A stretch of 64,000 nt of DNA from Leptospira vanthielii serovar Holland str. Waz Holland = ATCC 700522 (lineage in GTDB: Bacteria; Spirochaetota; Leptospiria; Leptospirales; Leptospiraceae). Position numbers and translations under genes: made by a program. A model generated the notes under the pieces. The model made no database searches and was not told the origin of the DNA. It was given only the letters and a program-made list of their open reading frames with translations. Position 1 is the first letter of the stretch. Each line of letters opens with the position of its first letter. This document shows, in pieces, positions 27,350 through 36,020 of this stretch. The DNA is taken from positions 1 to 64,000 of the forward strand of contig NZ_AOGY02000006.1 in NCBI RefSeq assembly GCF_000332455.1, written 5' to 3'.

Positions 27350-27958
27350 TTAGTTTTCTAAAGCAGAAAAAACACTCGGCTCCGCTAACACTCGCTTAAT
27401 CCAACCTTCTACATGAGGAGGAACTTTTATATCCATCAGTTCTATCTGTTTGAGAAACGGAGCATAGAGAATTTCCAGAAATCCAAATTGATTTTCATGT
27501 AGGTAATCATTCGATTCTAAAATTCCTTCTAAAACATCTAAATGCCTTCCGATTCGTTTTGAAGAGTCTTTCATTCGGTTTTTATCCCATTTTTCTTCTG
27601 GGACAAATTTTTTTGCAAAATATAGGACACTCCCAGGAAAACAAAACTCTGACTCGCAACGGTTGATGGCCTGATTGAGAAGTCCTCTGGATTGTATATT
27701 CTTAGAAAAAAAAGGAGGATCGAAGGAATGTTTTTCTTCCAGGTAACGAAGGATAGCCGAAGATTCTGCTAAATAAAATCCATCGTCATTTAAGACCGGA
27801 ACTTTCCCATAAGGATTGATTTGAATAAAAGGTTTTTTTCTATTTTCTAATTTTTCTAAAGCAACGGTAACTGTTTCATAAGGAATCTTTCTATATTGAA
27901 GATAAATATGCACACGTTTGCTATAAGGCGAACGGGAATTGGAATACAATTGGTACAT
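27350..27958 (-). CDS. Glutathione S-transferase family protein
   Basis: The 202-residue protein has an N-terminal thioredoxin-like domain (YSNSRSPYSKRVHIYLQYRK, INPYGKVPVLNDDG with the cis-Pro, LAESSAILRYLEEKH for the glutathione gamma-Glu site) and a helical C-terminal domain from about 85. SPYSKRV at 9-15 provides the catalytic Ser/Tyr region. The class and substrate cannot be told. Convergent with the phosphorylase-like gene and separated from dgt by about 46 bp on the same strand. Confidence 0.87.
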   Translation of the reverse strand: MYQLYSNSRSPYSKRVHIYLQYRKIPYETVTVALEKLENRKKPFIQINPYGKVPVLNDDGFYLAESSAILRYLEEKHSFDPPFFSKNIQSRGLLNQAINRCESEFCFPGSVLYFAKKFVPEEKWDKNRMKDSSKRIGRHLDVLEGILESNDYLHENQFGFLEILYAPFLKQIELMDIKVPPHVEGWIKRVLAEPSVFSALEN

Positions 27959-28004
27959 TCAAGTTTCTCCAAAGTTTTTAAAATTAAATTCAGTTTTTTT
28001 TACA

Positions 28005-29165
28005 TTAATAAGGAAACCAAAGGATCCCTTCTCGTTTTAACTTTTCAATGGCAAACCGGTCAGTCATTCCCGCTATATAATCACAAATGATCCGCATTCG
28101 TCCCTCTTCTTCCTCTCGATTTCTATACGACTCAGGAATTGATTCAGGGTGAGACTCAAAATGTTTGAAGAGTAAAAAAATGGTTTCTTTTCCCCTCTCA
28201 CTCATCCTAGAAACTTCTGGATGACGATAGAGTTTTCCAAACAAATAGGATTTGAGTTCTTTGAATTCTATCTGGAACCCTTCGGAAAACTGTACAAGTT
28301 TCTTTTGGTTCTGAAACGCAAATGATACATCCTCTCTCGACTGAATCGAATGTTCTTGCAAACGACTTTCAATGTTATCAATCAAATCGGAAACCATAAG
28401 GTTTAGTAGCACTCTCCCTGCAGAACGAGAAATGGAATCTTTATCCGATGGATTGGTTTTTGGAAGCGAGTCTTCTATTCGTTTCCAAACTTTTAGCTCC
28501 TTAACATCGGAGAGTGAGAGAAGTCCACTTTCTAATCCGTCTTCCAAATCATGGGCACTGTAAGTAATTTCATCGGAACTATCCACTACCATTGCTTCCA
28601 AAGAAGGACCGGCATCCCGCCGAACATCCGATAGGTCAGAGGTTTCATAGTCCCCACCATGTTTCATAATCCCGAGTAATGTTTCCCCACAAAGATTAAG
28701 TCCAGGAAAATCAGGGTATCTACGTTCCAACTTCTGAACCACACGTAACGATTGTTTGTTGTGCTCAAATCCACCTTTCCCTCGCATCAGCTCAGAAAGT
28801 GCTTCTTGGCCTGCGTGACCAAAAGGAGAATGACCCAAATCATGCGCAAGGGCTATGGTTTCACTTAAGTCTTCATTGAGACCAAGAACCTTGGAGATGG
28901 TTTTCGAAATTCCTGCGACTTCTAAGGTATGGGTGAGTCGATTGCGGAAATGATCCCCTTCCGAATACACAAAAACTTGGGTTTTGTATTCCAAACGTTT
29001 GAAGGCATGGGAATGAATGATTCGATCTCTATCTCTTTGGAAGGGAAGGCGATACGGATGTTCTGGTTCAGGATATTCCCTTTCGCCTGGATTTCTACTA
29101 CCAACTGCATAGGGGGCAAGGATTTTTTCTTCTTCCTCGAGGAGTTCATTTCTCCCTTTCTTCAT
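28005..29165 (-). CDS. dgt: Deoxyguanosinetriphosphate triphosphohydrolase-like HD protein
   Basis: The 386-residue protein begins with the Dgt family motif RDRDRIIHSHAFKRLEYKTQVF. The HD metal site is built from RLTHTLEV near 77 and ALAHDLGHSPFGHAG near 108-122. EITYSAHDLEDGL near 193 gives the fourth ligand. Dgt-type enzymes hydrolyse dNTPs to deoxynucleosides and triphosphate, controlling nucleotide pools. The C-terminus is slightly shorter than in E. coli Dgt, typical of the type 2 subgroup. It diverges from dedA. Confidence 0.9.
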   Translation of the reverse strand: MKKGRNELLEEEEKILAPYAVGSRNPGEREYPEPEHPYRLPFQRDRDRIIHSHAFKRLEYKTQVFVYSEGDHFRNRLTHTLEVAGISKTISKVLGLNEDLSETIALAHDLGHSPFGHAGQEALSELMRGKGGFEHNKQSLRVVQKLERRYPDFPGLNLCGETLLGIMKHGGDYETSDLSDVRRDAGPSLEAMVVDSSDEITYSAHDLEDGLESGLLSLSDVKELKVWKRIEDSLPKTNPSDKDSISRSAGRVLLNLMVSDLIDNIESRLQEHSIQSREDVSFAFQNQKKLVQFSEGFQIEFKELKSYLFGKLYRHPEVSRMSERGKETIFLLFKHFESHPESIPESYRNREEEEGRMRIICDYIAGMTDRFAIEKLKREGILWFPY

Positions 29166-29214
29166 AAATCTCTTTCCTTTTTGAACGAAACCATAAAATC
29201 AGTATAAATCCCTC

Positions 29215-29835
29215 ATGGACTTTCTACAAACTCTAGTTTCCATTTTTATGCAATACGGTTATTTTGCCGTTTTTGGAATTCTGATCCTTTGTGGATTTGG
29301 TCTTCCGGTTCCCGAAGACATATCCCTTACTGCCGGCGGCGTCATCTCAGGCCTAGGTTATGCCAATGTCCACATCATGTTCCTTGTGGGAATGGCAGGT
29401 GTCCTCCTCGGAGATTGTTTTGTATTTTGGCTAGGAAGTTATTATGGGGAAAAAGCGCTCACCCTCCCTGTTCTAAGGACAGTCCTCCATCCAGAACGAT
29501 TTGATAAAGTCCGCGAACAATTTAAAAAATACGGACGTTGGGTGGTTTTCTTTGGTCGTTTTATGCCAGGACTTAGGATGCCCATCTTCTTTACCGCAGG
29601 CACTTCCAAACAAATTACTTTCCTTCGTTTTCTATTCACTGATGGATTTGCAGCTCTTATCTCTGTTCCCATTTGGGTGTATTTGGGTTATTACGGGGCC
29701 CATAATTTTGATGAACTTATGGGTTGGGTCCGAAATGGCCAAACCATCATTCTAGGACTTGTTGGCCTAGCAATAACCGTGGTTCTCTTCTATTGGTGGC
29801 GGAGGAAACACCGAGAAGCTCGAGGGCAAAAATGA
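29215..29835 (+). CDS. DedA-family membrane protein
   Basis: The 206-residue protein shows the DedA/SNARE-associated motifs: LILCGFGLPVPEDISLTAGG near 22-41, LLGDCFVFWLGSYYGEKAL near 63, and the conserved FFGRFMPGLRMPIFFTAG near 110. Four to five membrane helices are visible. DedA proteins act in lipid carrier flipping and membrane homeostasis. Its stop overlaps the ATG of the next lipoprotein gene (ATGA), so the two are coupled. Confidence 0.9.
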   Translation: MDFLQTLVSIFMQYGYFAVFGILILCGFGLPVPEDISLTAGGVISGLGYANVHIMFLVGMAGVLLGDCFVFWLGSYYGEKALTLPVLRTVLHPERFDKVREQFKKYGRWVVFFGRFMPGLRMPIFFTAGTSKQITFLRFLFTDGFAALISVPIWVYLGYYGAHNFDELMGWVRNGQTIILGLVGLAITVVLFYWWRRKHREARGQK

Positions 29836-30314
29836 ACATTGTTTCTTTTTTGATCCGTTATCCCAGTGCGGTTTTGTTTCCATTTTTTGTGTTTGGTTGT
29901 ACCAACTATTCGACAACCGCTTCCGTCCAGGCACCTCCGACACTTATATCCATCATCAATAATGGGAATTCCAATTTTACCATCAAGGTAAGGGCCCAAA
30001 ACCCTGAGTTTATTTTTCAAGGTTACCGTCTCTACTCAGGAATCTCAGAAAAAGAGGTGCAAAACCCAACAGATCTCAATTTAGGAACTGATTGTGTCCT
30101 CGCCTCCTCGGCTGTCGTCCAACCCGTCGAATACACATTTGAAATCGATCCATCCACTAAGGCCAACACCAATGGAGTGAGTTGCCGAATTTTTGCCACA
30201 CTCACACCTGGGACCTACATTGCCATGCGCACCCTTGGACTTGCCATCAACCTACAAAATAGCAGCAGTTCGTTCAAGGTGTCTATGCCTTCCAACGCTC
30301 TTATTGTCCCTTAA
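29832..30314 (+). CDS. Putative lipoprotein, unknown function
   Basis: The signal sequence YPSAVLFPFFVFGC gives a lipid-anchor Cys near residue 23. The mature part of about 137 residues has NNGNSNFTIKVRAQNPEFIFQGYRLY, here noted by its FTIKVRAQNPEF core, which looks like an Ig/fibronectin-like beta fold, and a few extra Cys (GTDCVLA, GVSCRIF) that could form a disulfide. The start is the ATG overlapping the dedA stop. I recognise no named family. Confidence 0.72.
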   Translation: MNIVSFLIRYPSAVLFPFFVFGCTNYSTTASVQAPPTLISIINNGNSNFTIKVRAQNPEFIFQGYRLYSGISEKEVQNPTDLNLGTDCVLASSAVVQPVEYTFEIDPSTKANTNGVSCRIFATLTPGTYIAMRTLGLAINLQNSSSSFKVSMPSNALIVP

Positions 30315-30328
30315 AATAAAACTTTCTT

Positions 30329-30357
30329 GCATTTAAGTCAAATGCGTGTATTTTTTT
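30329..30357 (+). terminator. Intrinsic terminator after the dedA/lipoprotein operon
   Basis: GCATTT (30329-30334) and AAATGC (30340-30345) form a stem with a 5-nt loop, followed a few bases later by TTTTTTT (30351-30357). It lies 15 bp past the lipoprotein stop and before the TRAP operon. Confidence 0.6.
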
Positions 30358-30483
30358 CCGGAATCATGGGAATTCTTTGTGCATTTTTTAGAATTCATCT
30401 AAATTTTTGCCCCAAAGTCGGAACTTGAGGATACAAATAGAAAGGGATTCAGGTCCCAAATATCTTTCGGAGGATGATACAAA

Positions 30484-31386
30484 ATGTACCAAACGAAACA
30501 TTGGTCAAAAATAGTAATGGCAGCACTCGTGCTCATTTCCGTGGTTGCCTGTGGAAAATCAAGACAAGTGAAAATCTCTGCATCTGATGTAGAGCGAGCC
30601 ACAACCCCAGCAAAACTTCCGGCTGAATTAGAAAAACTATGGAAGAACAGACAAAACGAACAAGACCTTAGACTTGCACTTGTTGGTTTAGAAAAATTTG
30701 CATTAGAGAATCCTCAATATGCAGATGTGAAAGTTTTACTCTGTCGCGGAAATTATCTTCTAAGTGACGGACACCTTTGGTTAAAACTTACAGGTGACGC
30801 TGATGTTGACGAAAAAGTAAAAGAAGAGTCCATCCAATTTTACGATGCTGCAGTGACCTGGTGTGAAGCTGCTCTTGCAATGAATGCAAAGTTCAGAGAC
30901 AAAGTAGTCAAAGATAAATTAGAGATCGAAAAGGCTCTGGATGTTCTTGGACCACAAGACATCGACGCTCTCTATTGGAGATATGCAGCTCTTGCGAAAT
31001 GGTCTCGTATGGTAGGATTTACCACTCTCCTTTCTAACCGTTCTAAATTTTCTGCCATGATCAATCGTGCTAAAGAAATCGAAAAATCAATGGGTAAAGA
31101 GTATTTTTACTCGGCAACACTTAGATATGACGCAGCAAGTAACGCTCTTTCTCCCACTGGAGACAAAAAATTAGCGGACAAATTGTTCGAAGAAGCCATT
31201 GCAAAACACCCTAACTACTTTGCAGTACGTGTGTTGTATGCAGAAAGTCGCCTCAAAGGAAATGAAGACAAATTCAAAAAACAATTGGAATTTGTTTTAA
31301 AAGGCAAAGCGGCATCTCTTCCAGAAATCGAAGCAGATCAAATCGTAGAACAACGCAAAGCAAAAAAATTACTCGACGAACTATAG
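30484..31386 (+). CDS. TatT-like TPR lipoprotein of a TRAP transporter
   Basis: The signal peptide VMAALVLISVVAC ends at a lipobox Cys near residue 23. The rest is all-helical with TPR-like pairs (EKFALENPQYADVKVLLC, IDALYWRYAALAKWSRMVG, AIAKHPNYFAVRVLYAESRLKG, each a helix-turn-helix). This matches the TatT component of spirochaete TRAP transporters, a TPR lipoprotein that partners the substrate-binding protein. It is the first gene of a four-gene operon, 21 bp upstream of dctP, with GGAGG about 9 bp before its ATG. Confidence 0.8.
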   Translation: MYQTKHWSKIVMAALVLISVVACGKSRQVKISASDVERATTPAKLPAELEKLWKNRQNEQDLRLALVGLEKFALENPQYADVKVLLCRGNYLLSDGHLWLKLTGDADVDEKVKEESIQFYDAAVTWCEAALAMNAKFRDKVVKDKLEIEKALDVLGPQDIDALYWRYAALAKWSRMVGFTTLLSNRSKFSAMINRAKEIEKSMGKEYFYSATLRYDAASNALSPTGDKKLADKLFEEAIAKHPNYFAVRVLYAESRLKGNEDKFKKQLEFVLKGKAASLPEIEADQIVEQRKAKKLLDEL

Positions 31387-31407
31387 TCATTTTACTAGGA
31401 GAACTAG

Positions 31408-32415
31408 ATGTTTTTAAGACAATTAAAGTATTTAGTTTGTGTAAGTATTACCCTCACGATCAGTGGGGGTTTATTTGCTCAAACAACCGTTAAGTTGGCA
31501 ACAGTGGCACCGGAAGGATCTCCGTGGGCAAACGAACTTGCCAAAATCAAAAAGAAAATTGAATCGGAATCACAAGGCCAAATTAAGTTCAAAATTTATC
31601 CCGGTGGACAAATGGGTGGAGAAAACGAAATCCTCCAACAAGTCATCCGTGGAAAACTGCAAGGTGCTGGTCTCACAGCGGGTGCCCTTGCCAATACTGT
31701 CAAAGAACTAAACGTTTTAGAGATTCCTTATCTATTTAGTTCTTATGCACAAGCAGATTGTGTTCTGGATGACCATTTACAAGAAGACTTTCGTAAACTT
31801 TTCGAAGCAAAAGGCCTAATCTTTGTTACTTGGGCAGAAAACGGATACCGTTCCATCGGAACAAAATCGGCTCCCGTAAAAACTCCTGACGACCTAAAAG
31901 GTGTTAAAATCCGAATCCAAGAATCTCCAGTACACATTGCGTATTGGAAACAATTGGGTGTGAGTGGAATTCCAATTGCGATCCCAGAAGTTCTACCTTC
32001 CTTACAGACTGGTGTGGTCGAAGGTTTTGACAACACTCCTCTCTTCACTTTGGCAGCAGAATGGCAAACAGCGATCAAATACTTCACTTTAACTCGCCAT
32101 ATCTACCAACCAGCAGCGATTCTTTATTCGAAAAAGTTTTGGGACACTCTCAACGACGAACAAAAGAAAACTCTAATGGGTGAGGGAAACAAACTGGCTC
32201 CAGGTGCAAGACAAGCAGTTCGTTCTATTGAAAAAAACATGATTGCGACTTTAAAAAAGGCCGATGTAGTTGTGTATGAACCAACTAGCGCTGATTTGGC
32301 GGGTTTTAAGGCAGCAGCAAATGCTGTTTCAGGACAAGTCATTGGTAAAATTGGTGGTCAATCGAAACAAATTTTCGATAAAATCCAAAAAGCCAAAGCA
32401 GCTTGCGGCGGATAA
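31408..32415 (+). CDS. dctP: TRAP transporter substrate-binding protein DctP
   Basis: A cleavable signal peptide (LVCVSITLTISGGLFA, cut before QTTV) is followed by the DctP fold: VKLATVAPEGSPWANEL near 28, GGQMGGENEILQQV near 67, the carboxylate-binding Arg region GVKIRIQESPVH near 165, and PEVLPSLQTGVVEGFDNTP near 190. It captures an organic acid or related ligand in the periplasm and delivers it to DctQM. It has 335 residues and is cotranscribed with tatT-like, dctQ and dctM genes. Confidence 0.93.
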   Translation: MFLRQLKYLVCVSITLTISGGLFAQTTVKLATVAPEGSPWANELAKIKKKIESESQGQIKFKIYPGGQMGGENEILQQVIRGKLQGAGLTAGALANTVKELNVLEIPYLFSSYAQADCVLDDHLQEDFRKLFEAKGLIFVTWAENGYRSIGTKSAPVKTPDDLKGVKIRIQESPVHIAYWKQLGVSGIPIAIPEVLPSLQTGVVEGFDNTPLFTLAAEWQTAIKYFTLTRHIYQPAAILYSKKFWDTLNDEQKKTLMGEGNKLAPGARQAVRSIEKNMIATLKKADVVVYEPTSADLAGFKAAANAVSGQVIGKIGGQSKQIFDKIQKAKAACGG

Positions 32416-32436
32416 GTTAAGGAAGGATATAGATAC

Positions 32437-33132
32437 ATGAAATTCGTCGAACGAATTCTAAATACTTTGAGTTTCGGCGAGAAATGGGCGGGAGGAATTT
32501 GTTTCCTTCTGCTCACTCTTCTCATGATTGCTGACGTTTCCAAACGGGAAGTAATCGATAAAGTTTTCGGTTGGGTATTGGAAGTTACAGAAGCTTATCC
32601 AAACACCGGTTTTGCTGGTTTTGTGGGAGATTGGAGCGTGTACATTGCTGAATCCATCCACGGAGGAACCGCCGGATTTTTAGAGTGGCTCGGCCTTGGT
32701 GGAATTATTTGGGCACAAAAACTTTCCCTCTATTTTATGTTATGGGGAGGACTTTTTGGTTCAGCCCTTGCGAGTGCTAAAGGCTCTCATCTCCGTCCAG
32801 AAATTGCAGACAAAGTATTACCAAAAGCATTGTTACCTTACATCAAAATTGTAGAACAGTGGGTAATTTCTTTATTCTTTTTATTCCTAGCTTACCTATC
32901 TGTCATTTATGTTCTAGAAAGTATCAGTTTAGATGAAGTAAATCCCGTAACGGAACTTCACTTATGGAAAGTCCAAATGATTTTTCCTTACATCTTTCTC
33001 TCTATGGGTTTTAGACATTTGTGTTATGGAATTTTTCCGGCACTCATTCCTTCCGATATCAATGAAGCTACAGAAGCATTGGAACTTGCGGAAGCGGAAC
33101 TTTTTGAACCAAACTCACGGGGGAATCGCTAA
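32437..33132 (+). CDS. dctQ: TRAP transporter small permease DctQ
   Basis: The 231-residue membrane protein has a first helix GGICFLLLTLLMIADVSKRE, then an inserted segment of about 60 residues, then LSLYFMLWGGLFGSALASAKGSHLRPE and two more helices. HLRPE matches the conserved H-[IL]-x-x-[ED] motif of DctQ. The insertion between helices 1 and 2 is longer than usual. Its stop overlaps the dctM ATG by one base (TAATG). Confidence 0.85.
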   Translation: MKFVERILNTLSFGEKWAGGICFLLLTLLMIADVSKREVIDKVFGWVLEVTEAYPNTGFAGFVGDWSVYIAESIHGGTAGFLEWLGLGGIIWAQKLSLYFMLWGGLFGSALASAKGSHLRPEIADKVLPKALLPYIKIVEQWVISLFFLFLAYLSVIYVLESISLDEVNPVTELHLWKVQMIFPYIFLSMGFRHLCYGIFPALIPSDINEATEALELAEAELFEPNSRGNR

Positions 33133-34436
33133 TGGGTTCTTGGGGAATACTCCTACTCTTACTCGCTTTAATTTTACTCAGACAACCATTGATTGTGCTT
33201 ATGGGTGCGATCACTGTGTATTGTTATTACTTTTTACCAGATCCACCTCTTGAGTCCTTCCATGAACTCAACAGTATCATCGGGGATTTGTTCTTTGCTG
33301 GAGATAAGGAAATCCTACTTGCGATTCCTCTATTCATCATCGCGGGGAACTTAATGACCCATGGAAGTATTGCAAGGCGACTCATTCGGATTGCCCAAGC
33401 GATGACAGCTCCCATTCCTGCGGGCCTTGCGATTGCAGGGGTATTTTCCTGCGGGATTTTTGCTGCCATCTCTGGTTCCTCTCCTGTGACTCTCATCGCC
33501 ATCGGTGGCCTCATGTATCCTTCCTTAACTAAGGCCGGATACCCGACTCAGTTCTCTATGGGACTTCTTGCGTCGGGTGGAACTCTTGGGATCATCATCC
33601 CACCGAGTATTCCGATGATTGTGTATGCAATTATGGTGGGAGTTTCTGTTACCGATCTTTTCATCGCAGGGATTGGTCCCGGAATTTTACTCATGTCACT
33701 TCTTATGATCTACTCTGTGTTACGCGCAGGGAAAGTGGGTCGAGGAAAATGGGACTGGGAAGAAATCCGTATTGCATGGAAAGAAGGTGTTCTTGCCCTT
33801 CTTATGCCAGTGGTCATCCTGGGTGGAATTTACTCGGGATTTTTTACCGCTACAGAATCGGCAGCCATTGCGGTATTCTATGCCATCCTTGTCGAAGTGT
33901 TCATTCACAAAGAACTCAGTTTTCCTAAGATCCCCAAAATCATGGCAGAGAGCGCGGAGATGCTTGGGATTCTATTTCTCATCCTTATCCTTGCAGTAAG
34001 TTTAAACAAGTTCATGATCGAAAACGAAATTCCACAGAACCTCGTTGCGACCATGTCTGGCCTCATTTCAAGCCCTGTGACCTTCCTTATTGGTGTAAAC
34101 ATATTGTTACTCATCGTGGGAATGTTTATGGATATCATGAGTGCGATCCTCGTTTTGGCACCACTACTCGCGCCAATGGCTGTGAACTATGGAATCAACC
34201 CAGTACATTTTGGAATCATTATGATTGTGAATTTGGAAATTGGATATTTGACTCCGCCAGTGGGAGTGAACCTATTTGTAGCTTCTGGTATCTTCAAACA
34301 ACCGTTAGGTAAGGTCATCCAATCGGTAGCACCGATTGTTGGGCTCTTTCTGATTGGCCTTGTTCTTATTAGTTGGATTCCAGATATTTCGCTCGGTCTA
34401 TTGGGTGGAGAAGCGGCTGCGGCACCAACGCCTTAA
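33132..34436 (+). CDS. dctM: TRAP transporter large permease DctM
   Basis: The 434-residue protein has about 12-13 membrane helices and DctM motifs: IPLFIIAGNLMTHGSIARRLIRIAQA near 65 (quoted in part as IIAGNLMTHG), SGSSPVTLIAIGGLMYP, GIIIPPSIPMIVYA near 155 and NLEIGYLTPPVGVNLFVASG near 370. It couples substrate import to sodium or proton flow. It ends the operon; a stem-loop and a separate terminator follow. Confidence 0.93.
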   Translation: MGSWGILLLLLALILLRQPLIVLMGAITVYCYYFLPDPPLESFHELNSIIGDLFFAGDKEILLAIPLFIIAGNLMTHGSIARRLIRIAQAMTAPIPAGLAIAGVFSCGIFAAISGSSPVTLIAIGGLMYPSLTKAGYPTQFSMGLLASGGTLGIIIPPSIPMIVYAIMVGVSVTDLFIAGIGPGILLMSLLMIYSVLRAGKVGRGKWDWEEIRIAWKEGVLALLMPVVILGGIYSGFFTATESAAIAVFYAILVEVFIHKELSFPKIPKIMAESAEMLGILFLILILAVSLNKFMIENEIPQNLVATMSGLISSPVTFLIGVNILLLIVGMFMDIMSAILVLAPLLAPMAVNYGINPVHFGIIMIVNLEIGYLTPPVGVNLFVASGIFKQPLGKVIQSVAPIVGLFLIGLVLISWIPDISLGLLGGEAAAAPTP

Positions 34437-34456
34437 CCAAAACCTACTCATAGATC

Positions 34457-34508
34457 ATTCTTTTTGCCAGAAGGTTTGAACTTCCAATAGTTCTATGGCA
34501 AAAAGAAT
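34457..34508 (+). repeat. Perfect 13-bp inverted repeat downstream of dctM
   Basis: ATTCTTTTTGCCA at 34457-34469 is matched exactly by its reverse complement at 34496-34508, with a 26-nt loop. It begins about 20 bp after the dctM stop. It may protect the 3' end of the TRAP operon mRNA or assist termination; a second hairpin with a T-run lies 15 bp further on. Confidence 0.6.
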
Positions 34509-34523
34509 TGAATTTAAGAAAAT

Positions 34524-34557
34524 AAAAAAAGCCGGGAATTTTCTTTCGGCTTTTTTT
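34524..34557. terminator. Bidirectional intrinsic terminator
   Basis: GCCG (34531-34534) pairs with CGGC (34547-34550), extended by seven As on the left and seven Ts on the right, so each strand sees a stem followed by a U-run. It separates the TRAP operon from the convergent J-domain gene, whose stop lies inside the T-run. Confidence 0.75.
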
Positions 34558-35086
34558 AACTCCACCAAACTTTAAGACGTTCCAAAGAATCCTTGGCATC
34601 TTTTGCCCAAAGACTTGTAGAATGTTTTTTTAAAATCTCCACATAGACAGAAAGTACGGGTTCTAAGTCCTTTCTCAGTTGGACAAGTTCCTTGTTTAGG
34701 TTTTCCGAAAGTTCAATCGGATGGAGATCCCGTTTTTCATAATAACGCAAAATGGCTTTGGTTTCTTTTTCCTTAGCTTGTTTGTAATCATGAAATATTG
34801 GATCTTTGGAGGGTTTTACCAAAGGATTGTTTAAATCCCCATCTCCATTCCAGTCTCCACTTCCCTCTACCGAAACTTCCTCTTCGGGATGGATGAGAAG
34901 GTAATCTTTTAAGGATTCGTAATGTTTGTTAAGTTCCAAAAACATCACATCACTGGTAAATTCGCCGGAATCAGGATGGTATTTTTTTGCTAATTTATGA
35001 TAGGATTCTTTGAGTTCGGATTCTGTAAAACCGAGAGAGAGACCTAAAAAATGAAGGGAATCATTTAACAGTAATTTTTTGTCCAT
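34556..35086 (-). CDS. J-domain (DnaJ-like) protein
   Basis: The N-terminal 65 residues form a J domain: FLGLSLGFTESELKESYHKLAKKYHPDSG has the helix II basic face and the invariant HPD loop near 37-39. J domains stimulate ATP hydrolysis by DnaK. The C-terminal 110 residues are charged and helical with no zinc-finger or DnaJ substrate domain, so this is a class C co-chaperone with a specific client. It overlaps the upstream coiled-coil gene by 22 bp, and that gene abuts fliS, hinting at a role in flagellar assembly. Confidence 0.82.
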   Translation of the reverse strand: MDKKLLLNDSLHFLGLSLGFTESELKESYHKLAKKYHPDSGEFTSDVMFLELNKHYESLKDYLLIHPEEEVSVEGSGDWNGDGDLNNPLVKPSKDPIFHDYKQAKEKETKAILRYYEKRDLHPIELSENLNKELVQLRKDLEPVLSVYVEILKKHSTSLWAKDAKDSLERLKVWWS

Positions 35087-35496
35087 GAGAGGCCAGAGGA
35101 CTGCATCAAATGCGATTTTAATCTACGTTTGATACTGAATTCCCAATATTCTTTTTTACTCTCATTCATTTCGAAAACAAGCAATTCTTGCACTTTCTCT
35201 TGTAGATTTCTGGCCGCATCTAACCGTTCAAAAACAGTTTCGGAAATGGCAATCTCATCTTCTGAGTAAACTTCCATTTCCTGTCTTTCCCAAAGTTCCC
35301 GGTCAACCTCTTCCAACTTCCGCACAAACGTTTCATTTTTAAATTCTAACTTCACAGCCGTGTCCGCGTCTCTGTACGAAAGTAATTCTTCTTCTCTTTT
35401 CAAATTGGCGATCAGAGAATCTAAGTATTGGATTTTTTTCTGTAAAAGTTGTTTGGTCGTTTGTTTGGATGAAATCATAGATTTGTGAGTATTCAA
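35065..35496 (-). CDS. Coiled-coil protein of unknown function in the fliS operon
   Basis: The 143-residue protein is almost all helical and charged, with likely coiled coils over 15-60 and 70-110 (KKIQYLDSLIANLKREEELL and AARNLQEKVQELLVFEMNES). No family is recognised, but size, helicity and position beside fliS resemble small flagellar export chaperones of the FlgN/FliT kind. The start is a TTG one base after the fliS stop; an ATG at 35478 (MISSKQTT) is an alternative. It overlaps the J-domain gene by 22 bp. Confidence 0.6.
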   Translation of the reverse strand: MNTHKSMISSKQTTKQLLQKKIQYLDSLIANLKREEELLSYRDADTAVKLEFKNETFVRKLEEVDRELWERQEMEVYSEDEIAISETVFERLDAARNLQEKVQELLVFEMNESKKEYWEFSIKRRLKSHLMQSSGLSWTKNYC

Positions 35497-35943
35497 TTAT
35501 CCAGTAATCGAAATTCCTGTGGGTCTTGTGCCGGGAGGTGTATTTGGATTCGGAGTGTCTTTTTTTTCTAACTCTTCCCAAGAGATTTTTAACTCAATCA
35601 GGATTTTGATACACTCTTCGATGATCACTTTGTCCTTTAGCATATTGGCTTCTAACAATCGTTTCTTCAAATAAACATATAAGGACAGAAGGTTATTGGC
35701 AACTTCTTTCCCCTCTTCCATATTGAGAGAAAGTAGAAGTTCTGTGATAATGTCTTGGGTTTTGATGATATTGTTGTTCACAACATCATACTTTCTGGGA
35801 GTCATATTGTCTTTTGCCACACCAAGGAATCGGATGGCTCCATCGAAGAGCATCACAATCAATTTGATTTGGCTAACGGTAGATATCTCATTGGCTTTGT
35901 ATTCATTGTAAGCAGAGGCACCGGTTTTTCTCGCAAGCGACAT
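35497..35943 (-). CDS. fliS: Flagellar export chaperone FliS
   Basis: FliS keeps flagellin unpolymerised before export. The sequence shows the family opening YNEYKANEISTVSQIKLIVMLFDGAIRFL at about 12-40 (YKANEI and LIVMLFDGA are diagnostic) and LLSLYVYLKKRLLEAN near 84. The C-terminus has a Pro-rich tail (PNPNTPPGTRPTG) not typical of the family. ATG 35943 has GGAG 7-8 bp upstream; an in-frame start 30 bp earlier is unsupported. No flagellin gene is in the window. Confidence 0.92.
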   Translation of the reverse strand: MSLARKTGASAYNEYKANEISTVSQIKLIVMLFDGAIRFLGVAKDNMTPRKYDVVNNNIIKTQDIITELLLSLNMEEGKEVANNLLSLYVYLKKRLLEANMLKDKVIIEECIKILIELKISWEELEKKDTPNPNTPPGTRPTGISITG

Positions 35944-36020
35944 TTTTTTCTCCTGAGTATTCCCATCGACCAAAAAGGATACTTGCTTAATGACCCAAGT
36001 GAATATTCTTAGAATATCAC

